In this document: positions 32,777-40,928 of the stretch, in pieces
How the letters are laid out: every line of letters begins with the position of its first letter
How positions within the stretch are numbered: position 1 is the stretch's first letter
Assembly (NCBI GenBank): GCA_913063325.1
Contig: CAJXYE010000014.1
Span: forward strand, 1-64,000
Direction of reading: 5' to 3'
Origin: an uncultured Colwellia sp.
GTDB lineage: Bacteria > Pseudomonadota > Gammaproteobacteria > Enterobacterales > Alteromonadaceae
DNA: 64,000 nucleotides
Position numbers and translations under genes: made by a program
The notes under the pieces: model-generated
Database searches by the model: none
What the model saw: the letters and a program-made list of their open reading frames with translations, nothing else
What the model was told of the DNA's origin: nothing

Positions 32777-33912
32777 AAATAATATATCACCACCGTATTG
32801 CATCGAAAGATGGGCAATATGTTCATGTAGAAGAAATTATTAATGCACTTCGTCAGCTTGGGCATGAAGTCATTATTGTTGCTCCAAACATTTCTGAACA
32901 TTCAGACTTTGGAAGCGATGGTGGTTGGGTTGATCTTTTAAAGGCTAAATTACCAAAAGCTTTTTATGAGGTATTAGAGTTTTCTTATAGTTTCTATGCT
33001 TTTTTTAAATTATGTAAAGCCATTATTAAGCATAAACCGGATGCTATTTATGAACGTTGTAACTTGTTTTTGCCTGCAGGAATTTGGGCTAAAAAACTTT
33101 TTAAATTACCACTACAATTAGAAGTCAATTCACCATTATATCAAGAACGTAAAAAGTACGGGGGTATTGCGCTTGATGGTTTAGCCAAGTGGTCTGAAAC
33201 ATATGTATGGAAAAATGCTGACAAGGTGTTACCCGTTACTCATGTTATGGCTAGTTATATAAAAGCCGTTGGCGTACCCGAAGCAAATATTACTGTAATA
33301 CCTAATGGTGTTAATACCGCAATATTCACACCAAAAAACACAGCTAATAGAGCACAAAGATTTGAAGGGAAATTAGTGGTAGGTTTTGTTGGTTTTTGTC
33401 GAGAATGGCATAAATTAGATGAAGTGCTTGAGCTATTAGCAGGTGAAAAGAGAGACGATGTTTTTTTCCTTTTGGTAGGTGATGGCCCAATTATTCCTGA
33501 ATTAAAAGCTCAAGCAAAAGGGTTAGGTTTTGAAAAACAATTTGAAACAACAGGTTTAGTAAAACGCGAAGATATGCCTTACTGGCTTGATCAAATGGAT
33601 ATTGCGCTTCAACCAGCGGTTACACCATGGGCTTCACCATTAAAAATGATTGAGTATTTAGCTAAAGGGTTAGCGATAGTTGCCCCAGATTCAGATAATA
33701 TTAAAGAATTACTGTCTGATGAGAACAGTGTTCTTTTTAATGAAAATGAGCTTGACCAAATGTTAATCAAAATTCACTTATTGATTGAAAACTCACAACT
33801 AAGAGAAAAACTTTCTATTAATGCACAGCAAACCATTACACAATTAAATTTGTCATGGGTAGGTAATGCTGGAAAGATAGTTAACGGATTCAATACCAAT
33901 GAATATTCATAA
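32773..33912 (+). CDS. Exosortase A-associated GT4 glycosyltransferase
   Basis: This 379-residue GT-B enzyme starts KIIYHHRIASKDGQYVHVEE. It has YERCNLFLPAGIW and LEVNSPLYQER in the acceptor half, and VIPNGVNTAIF, VGFVGFCREWHKLDEVLELL and a donor site near SPLKMIEYLAKGLAIVAP. Its opening motif is common to glycosyltransferases placed near the O-ligase-like gene of exosortase A loci. It adds one sugar in repeat-unit assembly; donor and linkage cannot be told. The start ATG overlaps the stop of the repeat-bearing glycosyltransferase. There is no repeat insertion here. Confidence 0.85.
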   Translation: MKIIYHHRIASKDGQYVHVEEIINALRQLGHEVIIVAPNISEHSDFGSDGGWVDLLKAKLPKAFYEVLEFSYSFYAFFKLCKAIIKHKPDAIYERCNLFLPAGIWAKKLFKLPLQLEVNSPLYQERKKYGGIALDGLAKWSETYVWKNADKVLPVTHVMASYIKAVGVPEANITVIPNGVNTAIFTPKNTANRAQRFEGKLVVGFVGFCREWHKLDEVLELLAGEKRDDVFFLLVGDGPIIPELKAQAKGLGFEKQFETTGLVKREDMPYWLDQMDIALQPAVTPWASPLKMIEYLAKGLAIVAPDSDNIKELLSDENSVLFNENELDQMLIKIHLLIENSQLREKLSINAQQTITQLNLSWVGNAGKIVNGFNTNEYS

Positions 33913-33978
33913 CACCATTAGTTTTACTCGCAACTTACAAGTAGATTACTCATATATAAAATTTAGGAACACAGGTTT

Positions 33979-34065
33979 ATGACAACACTTTTTTATTTAG
34001 TAAATATGTGCGCAGCTTTATATTTAGCACGTTATTACTCTGACAAAGAAAAAGAAGCAGAGTAG
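33979..34065 (+). CDS. Small membrane-peptide ORF (28 residues)
   Basis: The frame starts at an ATG after AGGAACACAGG and encodes MTTLFYLVNMCAALYLARYY followed by a charged SDKEKEAE tail. That gives one possible short membrane helix and a polar end. It stops three bases before the next gene, so coupling is possible. I do not recognise a family. The ribosome binding site, tight spacing and clear hydrophobic-then-charged layout are the only support. Confidence 0.4.
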   Translation: MTTLFYLVNMCAALYLARYYSDKEKEAE

Positions 34066-34068
34066 TTA

Positions 34069-35403
34069 ATGAGAGACCTTTTCTTGGTAATTCTTTTTCC
34101 ATTTTTTCTTTATTATGGATTTAGAACGCCAGTAGTTGCGTTATACCTGTGGTTTTGGACGTCGATGTACCCTCTGCAAAATTGGCTTTTTGGCTTTGGC
34201 TTATCCTTGCGATTTAATATGGTTTTTTCATTAGCAACCATGCTTGGCTATGTGTTTATGAAAAACAAACCCGCTTTTAAAATGAGCGGGTTGCTTGCCT
34301 TAATTCTTATTTTTACATTTCATAGTGCATTAGGTGGGGCACTGTATGGAGCATACAGTGGTGTGTGGACCAAATTTGAATATTTTTTTAAAGTGATGTT
34401 GTTTTTTATTTTTACTGTGTTGTTATTAAGAAAAAAAGAACACTTTGAAGCGATATTGTTATATTTATGTTTAGCACTTTGTTTTTTTGGCGTAATGGAA
34501 GGCATGAAAGTTATACTTAGCGGTGGAGGACACAAAATGGCCGGTATACATGGGCCATTAGGAGATAATAATAAAGTAGCTTTAGGGCTAAATATGACTA
34601 TTCCTTTGATTTTGTATTTGATTACACATGTAAAAGACAAGTACATTAAATTAGCACTAAAAGGTGCTGCTTTTTTTTGTATTATGGCAATTATTGGTAC
34701 CGGTTCAAGAGGGGGGTTTATTGGGCTTGTTTTTATGGCGATATATTATTGGTGGAAAAATGGCAAGAAAATGTCTATTGTTTTCAGTGCACTATTAATA
34801 GCAGCTCTTGTGGCCGTTTTAATGCCATCATCATGGTTTGAACGTATGGAGACTATTGATAACAATAGTAGTAATAATAAAGAAGAAGTGAGTCCTTTAA
34901 CCTCTAGAGTTACCTCATGGAAATTAAATTATTTAGCCGCTCTTGATCACCCTTTTGTTGGGTGGGGCTTTAATAGTACTGCAGTAAAAGGAGTATGGAT
35001 AAATTATGTTTATGATTTAGGTAGTCTTGATTGGGGCGTAGATACACCGATACCAACAAAAGGTTATGTTGCCCATAGTATTTATTTTGAAGTATTAGGT
35101 AACCAAGGTTTTCTCGGTTTATTTATGTTCTTATTAATCATATTTCTTACCCTGACTAAAATAAGTTCATTACAAAGGACCTATTATAAAAAAGGGAATT
35201 GGCAGAGTGATTTATTAAATGCAATAAAGGTTTCTATAGCAACCTTTTGTATTTGTGGTGCGGCTCTGAGTGCGGCATATTTTGAATTATTATATCTTTT
35301 AATTGCTTTGGTGCTTTGTCTTGAAATTGCAGCTAAAACGTCAGAAAAGGTTATGAAATTGGACGAGAATGGTATGAGAATTAAGAGCAATACTGTTGTG
35401 TAA
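34069..35403 (+). CDS. Probable O-glycosylation ligase / polymerase, exosortase A-associated (Wzy/WaaL-like)
   Basis: The 444-residue inner-membrane protein has about ten helices. It shows the O-antigen ligase/polymerase layout with GTGSRGGFIGLVFMAIYYWW and a large periplasmic loop (about 255-340) holding TSRVTSWKLNYLAALDHPFVGWGF and VAHSIYFEVLGNQGFLGLF. This family is placed with exosortase A and may join a lipid-linked polymer to proteins or polymerise repeat units; neither is proven. It appears to close the exosortase core, since genes after it look like a variable surface-polymer set. Confidence 0.85.
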   Translation: MRDLFLVILFPFFLYYGFRTPVVALYLWFWTSMYPLQNWLFGFGLSLRFNMVFSLATMLGYVFMKNKPAFKMSGLLALILIFTFHSALGGALYGAYSGVWTKFEYFFKVMLFFIFTVLLLRKKEHFEAILLYLCLALCFFGVMEGMKVILSGGGHKMAGIHGPLGDNNKVALGLNMTIPLILYLITHVKDKYIKLALKGAAFFCIMAIIGTGSRGGFIGLVFMAIYYWWKNGKKMSIVFSALLIAALVAVLMPSSWFERMETIDNNSSNNKEEVSPLTSRVTSWKLNYLAALDHPFVGWGFNSTAVKGVWINYVYDLGSLDWGVDTPIPTKGYVAHSIYFEVLGNQGFLGLFMFLLIIFLTLTKISSLQRTYYKKGNWQSDLLNAIKVSIATFCICGAALSAAYFELLYLLIALVLCLEIAAKTSEKVMKLDENGMRIKSNTVV

Positions 35404-35465
35404 TATTTATCCCGTATCTTGAATCTAGACATTCAGTCAAACTAGCATTAATTATAGGAAATTAA

Positions 35466-36395
35466 ATGATAAACAGCGCGTTAAATCGTTTTCTTTTTAA
35501 ACGAAAGATAAGGCAGGTCCTACAAACACAACCGTTGAAATATAGGCTTGACGATTCAATAACGGTTGTTTCAATGGTAGGTTCAAGTACTGTTTCTATG
35601 TATTTAGTCGCGATAAAATCGTTTATGGAAAATTTTGGTTACGGAGCCATTGAAGTCATTAATGATGGTACATTAACAATAGAAGATATTTCGATGTTAA
35701 AACATCAAATTCCTAATTTAAATATCAGTCTCGCGAGTGAAGTTGATACTCATGGTTGTCCAACGTATATTTCGTGGAAAAGATTGTTTCGTATTCAAAA
35801 GCTAGCGGAAACTAGTTATGTGATTCAACTAGATTCCGATACCGTTTCTTTAGGCCCTTTGGTTGAAGTACATGATAGGGTTATCAATAATGTTGGCTAT
35901 TTAATAGGTAGTGAGCGTTGGGGGAAAGCGGTGAATGTTGAGCTATTAAGAGACATTGTTTCACAGTGGGACAATACGCATGTACAGCCCTTAGCTGAAA
36001 TAAACTTTCATAAAATGAGTTTTTTTTCTGATGGCACTAAATATATAAGAGCTTGTGCTGGCTTTGCTGGCTACCCCAAAGGTTTTGCTACTATAGAGCA
36101 AATAAAAGAGCTGTCAGATGAAATTGAAAGCTATATTGGAAAAACATGGCATGGTTGGGGCAGTGAGCAAACAGCAACAATGTGTTTAATCTCAAAAACA
36201 AAAAATGCGAGTGTTTTACCATGGCCGTACTATCAAAATTTTAAATTTCCGCAATCTAACGAATGCATAAAAAGCATGAATTTTATCCACTTTATCGGTA
36301 GTAATAGATTTGATAGTGGAATTTATAAGGGGTTGTTGACTTCACTTTTTGAAAAATGGCAAAGGACAGGTAGTTCGAATAAAGGAAGTTTATGA
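35466..36395 (+). CDS. Putative GT-A type glycosyltransferase
   Basis: The 309-residue protein has YVIQLDSDTVSLGPL at about residues 118-132, a DxD motif expected to bind a metal and a nucleotide sugar. Earlier it shows VVSMVGSSTVSMYLVAIKSF and later TWHGWGSEQTATMCLIS. No membrane helix is seen. I do not recognise a named family. It overlaps the next gene, which has a similar DSD motif, by four bases, so the two probably act in sequence. An AGGAAA site precedes the ATG. Confidence 0.6.
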   Translation: MINSALNRFLFKRKIRQVLQTQPLKYRLDDSITVVSMVGSSTVSMYLVAIKSFMENFGYGAIEVINDGTLTIEDISMLKHQIPNLNISLASEVDTHGCPTYISWKRLFRIQKLAETSYVIQLDSDTVSLGPLVEVHDRVINNVGYLIGSERWGKAVNVELLRDIVSQWDNTHVQPLAEINFHKMSFFSDGTKYIRACAGFAGYPKGFATIEQIKELSDEIESYIGKTWHGWGSEQTATMCLISKTKNASVLPWPYYQNFKFPQSNECIKSMNFIHFIGSNRFDSGIYKGLLTSLFEKWQRTGSSNKGSL

Positions 36396-37186
36396 TCATT
36401 CTCAACAGCCCTATACAGCCTAAATTTATTCTAAAAATACTATTGAGCTGGTGGCAAGATATTATTATGCGAAAGAGTCAACAGTATTCAGAAGCACAAT
36501 TTAATTTCGTGTATTTTTCGTATAAGCCTGATTTTGAATACTTAAATATTTCACTAAAAAGCTTATTGCAAAACACTAAAATTACAGATATTAGGAATAT
36601 TTATATTTATGTAGATCAAAAAGATGTATTTACAAGTGTTCAAGTGAAAGCGCTAGCTAATCTTTCTTCCAAAATAATTTTTAGAAAAATAAATAACTTT
36701 GAATGGGGTAGCCCAAAATCTACTCTAAGTGAAATTCAATGTTACTTGTCACTTGCTGAAGAAATAAAACAGCCGGATGATTTTATGATTAAAGTTGATT
36801 CTGACATTATTTTCATAAAAAGCAATAAGTTACATCGACTGCTTAGATCTAACTACCACGCTGCAGGGGATGCCCACTTCTTAGACTACAATTTTATACA
36901 AGGGGGAATGTATATGATTAGAATGGGAGAAATTGCACAAAACCTTTCAAAGATATCATTACATGATATTGAAAATATTTCACAGAAGATCAATTCAGTG
37001 GGAGAAGATAAGGTCATTAGCACCATATTTGAAGAGCAACAAAATTCATTTCATTGTACCCGTTTAATGCTATTTCCAGACGAGTATAAAAAAATTACAA
37101 ATAGATCATCATTTACTCGTTGGGAGTTTTGTTGTATGCATTTTCACCGAGATAAAGAAAATATGCGTAGCTATTTTTCTGAGTAA
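36392..37186 (+). CDS. Putative GT-A type glycosyltransferase
   Basis: This 264-residue protein has FMIKVDSDIIFIKSNKLHRL (about 130-149) with a DxD-like site, after FVYFSYKPDFEYLNISLKSL, a typical start of a small nucleotide-diphospho-sugar fold. A second motif FIQGGMYMIRMGE resembles the region after DxD in such enzymes. An in-frame Met at codon 26 would give a shorter form; the longer start overlaps the upstream stop and is preferred. Specific donor and acceptor cannot be assigned. Confidence 0.6.
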   Translation: MIILNSPIQPKFILKILLSWWQDIIMRKSQQYSEAQFNFVYFSYKPDFEYLNISLKSLLQNTKITDIRNIYIYVDQKDVFTSVQVKALANLSSKIIFRKINNFEWGSPKSTLSEIQCYLSLAEEIKQPDDFMIKVDSDIIFIKSNKLHRLLRSNYHAAGDAHFLDYNFIQGGMYMIRMGEIAQNLSKISLHDIENISQKINSVGEDKVISTIFEEQQNSFHCTRLMLFPDEYKKITNRSSFTRWEFCCMHFHRDKENMRSYFSE

Positions 37187-37271
37187 TAAGTGAGTTTAAT
37201 AATCCAAATATACTTTAGTAAGCTTTAATTTTACACTTAATAACATTGACGTTTTTTAAAAAGAGAAAAAT

Positions 37272-38057
37272 ATGAGATTAGAGTTTTATAGATTGGCAGA
37301 AGATATTATTCGATTGGCAGGTAATAAGCCTGTAATTTATGTGTCAAATGACGGGAACTGGGGAGATGCGTTAATACATGCAGGTACGTTAGCATTTTTT
37401 AGACACTTTAATATTAAATATAAAGAACTGCCGGTAAGTTATTCTGCATTACAAAGAAATTTGATGTTGTTGAAGGCAAAACTAAATGGCCAGCTAATTG
37501 TATTGGCTGGAGGTGGTGCTTGGTGTGGACATTATGGCCAGATGGCAAGAGCATCTAAAAATATGGTTGAGAGATATAACTTCAACAACTTCTTAGTGTT
37601 ACCTTCATCTTACGATAAAACATACAATATAAAGGGCATAATTTTTTATTGCAGAGATCAATTTGAAAGCCAAAAAAATATGCCTACAGCAAAATTTTGT
37701 CATGATATGGCTTTTTTTCTCGAACCTCTACAGTGCAATACGGAACCAACGAAAGGTATCGCAAATTCTTTTCGCGTTGACATTGAGTCCGGCGGTGAAA
37801 TAACACTGCCACATGATAATTATGATTTAAGCAGTAAAGGTCGACATGACGACGACATCTATGGCTTTTTTCAATATATATCGCAATTTTCTGTAATTAA
37901 TACGGATAGGTTACATGTTTCAATTGGCGCTTCTTTACTTGGTAAAGAGGTCAATTTATATGAAGGTTCTTATTTCAAAAATAATGCTATTTTTAAAACA
38001 TCTCTAAAAAATTCATATCCTAGTACAAAATTTATATCGGCAGAAGGGAGAAAGTAG
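37272..38057 (+). CDS. Polysaccharide pyruvyl transferase family protein
   Basis: The 261-residue protein has NDGNWGDALIHAGTLAFF near residue 30, LAGGGAWCG, FCHDMAFFLEPL and TDRLHVSIGASLLGKEVNLY. These are the landmark motifs of polysaccharide pyruvyl transferases (WcaK/CsaB fold). Such enzymes put a pyruvate ketal from phosphoenolpyruvate on a sugar, adding negative charge. It is somewhat short (usual about 300 or more). It abuts the PP-loop gene at 38058, so the two are probably translated together. Confidence 0.82.
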   Translation: MRLEFYRLAEDIIRLAGNKPVIYVSNDGNWGDALIHAGTLAFFRHFNIKYKELPVSYSALQRNLMLLKAKLNGQLIVLAGGGAWCGHYGQMARASKNMVERYNFNNFLVLPSSYDKTYNIKGIIFYCRDQFESQKNMPTAKFCHDMAFFLEPLQCNTEPTKGIANSFRVDIESGGEITLPHDNYDLSSKGRHDDDIYGFFQYISQFSVINTDRLHVSIGASLLGKEVNLYEGSYFKNNAIFKTSLKNSYPSTKFISAEGRK

Positions 38058-39221
38058 ATGAATAAAATTTTCATAATACCTTCCTATTTAGAAGAATGTG
38101 ATGGGTTTTATACAAGGAGTTGTAAAATTGTTGAAAATAATAGTGAAGAAATACTTTGGTTTCGTTTTCCAAGTAGCATAACTCCACCTGCTAACGATGA
38201 TTGCGATAGTTATTTATTGGCAGTATTGATGGATGGTATGAAAAAAAAATTAGATATCCATGTTAAAGGGGGGGTGTCGAAAAGCTTACTGATTAATTTA
38301 GACGAATATCAAGCCATATGGAATAAATGGTGCCCAAAGGAATATTCTATTATTAAAATAACAGTTGATTTTTTTCAAGAAGAAAACGTTTCTGCCCGCG
38401 GAAATGTATGTGCTTTTTCTGGGGGGCTTGATTCTACTTTTTCTGTTTGGCGGCATACACAAAAGAAAAGTGCTTATCGAAATTTTAAAATTAATTATTG
38501 CTCTCTAATACATGGGTTTGATATACCTTTAAAAGATACATTAGCCTTTGAAAAAGTATTCTCTAATAGTTCCAAAACGCTAGCAGATATTGGTTTAACT
38601 CTTGTACCCATTCATACTAATTATCGTGAAATTTCAAAAGCTAAATGGGAGCATTCACATGCATCGGCCTTAGTTGCAGTATTTTCAATTTTAAAAGCAA
38701 CAGCGTCCGGTTGTTTGATTGGAAGTAGTTACCCTTACAGTTATTTGAATTTCCCATGGGGATCTACACCCATTAATGATTATTTGTTAAGTTCTGAAAG
38801 TTTTAATGTAATACATGACGGAGCTTCACATACTCGTACTGAAAAAACAAATGAGATTATTGATTGGCAAACAGGTATTGAAAATTTAAGAGTTTGTTGG
38901 CAAGGTAAAGAAAAGAGTGGTAATTGCGGGGTGTGTGAGAAATGCATTAGAACAAAGCTAAACTTTAAAGCTTGTGGTACGGATTTTCCTTCTTGTTTTC
39001 CTTATGCTGATAGGCAAGCTTTGGACTTTTCTCATATTAGGTTAAATGCTCCAGGTATAAAAAAAGATTGGCAACAGATTGTTGATTTTGCAAAAAACAA
39101 TAACATAAATGCTCCTTGGGTTAAAAAAGCGGAACAATTGATTAACCAAAAAAGCTTGTTAGATCACTTATTACCAAAAGGTAGTAAAATGAGAAAGCTT
39201 GTGAGTAAATTAAAAAATTAA
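38058..39221 (+). CDS. PP-loop ATP pyrophosphatase with QueC-like zinc site, in a polysaccharide locus
   Basis: The 387-residue protein has the PP-loop FSGGLDST (about 120-127). Near residues 279-295 it has C-x8-CGVC-x2-C, spaced as in the zinc site of QueC, the 7-cyano-7-deazaguanine synthase. The N-terminal 110 residues and the C-terminal 80 are extra compared with QueC (about 230). PP-loop enzymes adenylate a carboxyl or carbonyl group for attack by nitrogen. Placed directly after a pyruvyl transferase gene, it may amidate or activate a sugar acid or amino-acid decoration, not queuosine. That role is an inference. Confidence 0.7.
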   Translation: MNKIFIIPSYLEECDGFYTRSCKIVENNSEEILWFRFPSSITPPANDDCDSYLLAVLMDGMKKKLDIHVKGGVSKSLLINLDEYQAIWNKWCPKEYSIIKITVDFFQEENVSARGNVCAFSGGLDSTFSVWRHTQKKSAYRNFKINYCSLIHGFDIPLKDTLAFEKVFSNSSKTLADIGLTLVPIHTNYREISKAKWEHSHASALVAVFSILKATASGCLIGSSYPYSYLNFPWGSTPINDYLLSSESFNVIHDGASHTRTEKTNEIIDWQTGIENLRVCWQGKEKSGNCGVCEKCIRTKLNFKACGTDFPSCFPYADRQALDFSHIRLNAPGIKKDWQQIVDFAKNNNINAPWVKKAEQLINQKSLLDHLLPKGSKMRKLVSKLKN

Positions 39222-39351
39222 AAAATTAAAAACTCTAATACTGTATATCTTGAATATTCAGAATTTAATATTTATTTGAACTAAATTATTTGAGGTTATA
39301 ATTTTGCTTCTGGTTTTAGAACATTGAAAAAAATACTATAAAGGGAAGAAC

Positions 39352-40830
39352 TTGTCACTTTCAAGTAAAATGTTAAGAAGCTCTGTATGGGTGTATTTTG
39401 CTCAATGGTTTAGTAAGCTAGCCGGCTTTATTTCAACTATTGTATTAGCGAGAATTCTAACACCAGATGACTTTGGTATTGTAGCGTCTGCGGCTATTGT
39501 TACAAGTATATTCTTCACTCTAACCTCTGTTGGCCCTGAAACCTACCTCCTTCGTAAAGAACATATAAGTGAGGATGACCTTAATACCGCATGGAGTGTA
39601 GGTATTATATTAAAATTTTTAGTATTTCTCGGAGTGTTTTTTACCGCGCCACTAGTGGGAGATTTTTTTAATGAAGTTAGGCTGATTGAAGTTCTGCAAA
39701 TAGTTTCTATCTTTCCGTTTGTGCTCAGTTTTAACAATATAGGCATGTTGTTATTTAAAAAAGAGATGGACTATAAGCCGGCATTTAAACTTGGCGTCTT
39801 TGCTCAGTTACTATCTTTAGCAACAAAAATAGGTTTAGCTTTATATTGGGGTAATTATTGGGCCTTCATTGTTGCTGAATTGGTTGCAAAAATTTCTTTC
39901 GTTGTAGGTAGCTATTATCTGCATAGTTTTAGACCAATATTTAGTTTGGTTAACATACGGGATCAGTGGGCTTTTTCTCAGTGGGTATTGGCAAAGGGAA
40001 TTTTTTCTAATATTCGCTATAAAATAGACAATATCTTAATTGCTAAAGTTTTCTCCGCTCAAGCTTTGGGATTATATTCAACAGCTAAAGATATTGCAAC
40101 GATGCCAGCAGGGCAGATAGTAGAGCCGCTTACTCAGCCTTTGTATGTTGGGTTAGCATCATATAAAAACTCTCCCAAAATTTTCGCTGATAAAGTGCAT
40201 AAATCGATGTTATCTGCTGCAATGATTGCTTTTCCTATTGCCTTTGGAATTTCTGCTGTGGCGAGTCCTCTTGTAATTGTGTTGTTGGGAGAAAAATGGC
40301 ATGCAGCAATTTCAATAGTCGAAATACTTTCATTTCTATTGCTTTCAGGAGTATTCAATTCATTGACTGGCCAAATTCTTAATGTGCTTGGTAGAGTGAA
40401 AGCATCATTTTTTCTTGATGTAATATTAGGTGTTTTTACTATTGTTATATTTGTAACTTTGGCTACTAAATTAAATATTTCTGAATTTGCTTTATTAAGA
40501 GTTGCCATCGGTATTGTTAGTGCTGCTGTAATGTTTTTATATTTAGAAAGAGTATCTAAAATTAGTCTTGGTAAGGTTTTAATATTAATACTACCGGTAT
40601 TTATTATGGCGTTAGGTATGTATTTTTTTGTTAACTTTATTGCAGGGTTCTATTTGATAAAAATCCTGGCTGGTCAGCTTATATTTAGTATTCTATTAGG
40701 TGTCCTTTTTTATTCATTATTGAGTTTATTAGTCGTATTTATTTTGAAAAAATACTTAGATGAATATGAGTTTTTATGGAAAACATTTTATTTACCACTA
40801 TTTTCTAAGTTGAAATTTATTAAAGAGTAA
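39352..40830 (+). CDS. Lipid-linked oligosaccharide flippase (MOP/Wzx-like)
   Basis: The 492-residue membrane protein has 12 to 14 helices. It opens with LRSSVWVYFAQWFSKLAGFI and ILTPDDFGIVA, typical of the polysaccharide biosynthesis flippases of the MOP superfamily. It should move undecaprenyl-linked repeat units across the inner membrane. The start is TTG at 39352 with AAGGGAAG just upstream; the first ATG at 39370 has no such site. A second flippase of the same family lies at 62164-63621, suggesting two polymers or a duplicated cassette. Confidence 0.9.
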   Translation: MSLSSKMLRSSVWVYFAQWFSKLAGFISTIVLARILTPDDFGIVASAAIVTSIFFTLTSVGPETYLLRKEHISEDDLNTAWSVGIILKFLVFLGVFFTAPLVGDFFNEVRLIEVLQIVSIFPFVLSFNNIGMLLFKKEMDYKPAFKLGVFAQLLSLATKIGLALYWGNYWAFIVAELVAKISFVVGSYYLHSFRPIFSLVNIRDQWAFSQWVLAKGIFSNIRYKIDNILIAKVFSAQALGLYSTAKDIATMPAGQIVEPLTQPLYVGLASYKNSPKIFADKVHKSMLSAAMIAFPIAFGISAVASPLVIVLLGEKWHAAISIVEILSFLLLSGVFNSLTGQILNVLGRVKASFFLDVILGVFTIVIFVTLATKLNISEFALLRVAIGIVSAAVMFLYLERVSKISLGKVLILILPVFIMALGMYFFVNFIAGFYLIKILAGQLIFSILLGVLFYSLLSLLVVFILKKYLDEYEFLWKTFYLPLFSKLKFIKE

Positions 40831-40862
40831 AAACGAAATCACTCATTAACACTAAGGGTTAT

Positions 40863-40899
40863 TAAACAATTGCCTTAGTTAGGTTAAGCAACAAGGGTT
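40863..40899 (+). repeat. 37-bp direct repeat, left copy
   Basis: The segment starts TAAACAATTG and ends CAACAAGGGTT. It matches 43139-43175 at 32 of 37 positions in the same orientation. The two copies flank the minus-strand acyltransferase gene, as expected of an inserted or recombined cassette. Confidence 0.7.
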
Positions 40900-40928
40900 G
40901 ACCTGCTCTAATGGCTCTCACTTTATAT

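Noticed and set aside
38058-39221. Annotation as queC for queuosine synthesis
   Set aside because: The length, extra domains and position in a polysaccharide cluster do not fit; only the PP-loop and zinc site are shared.
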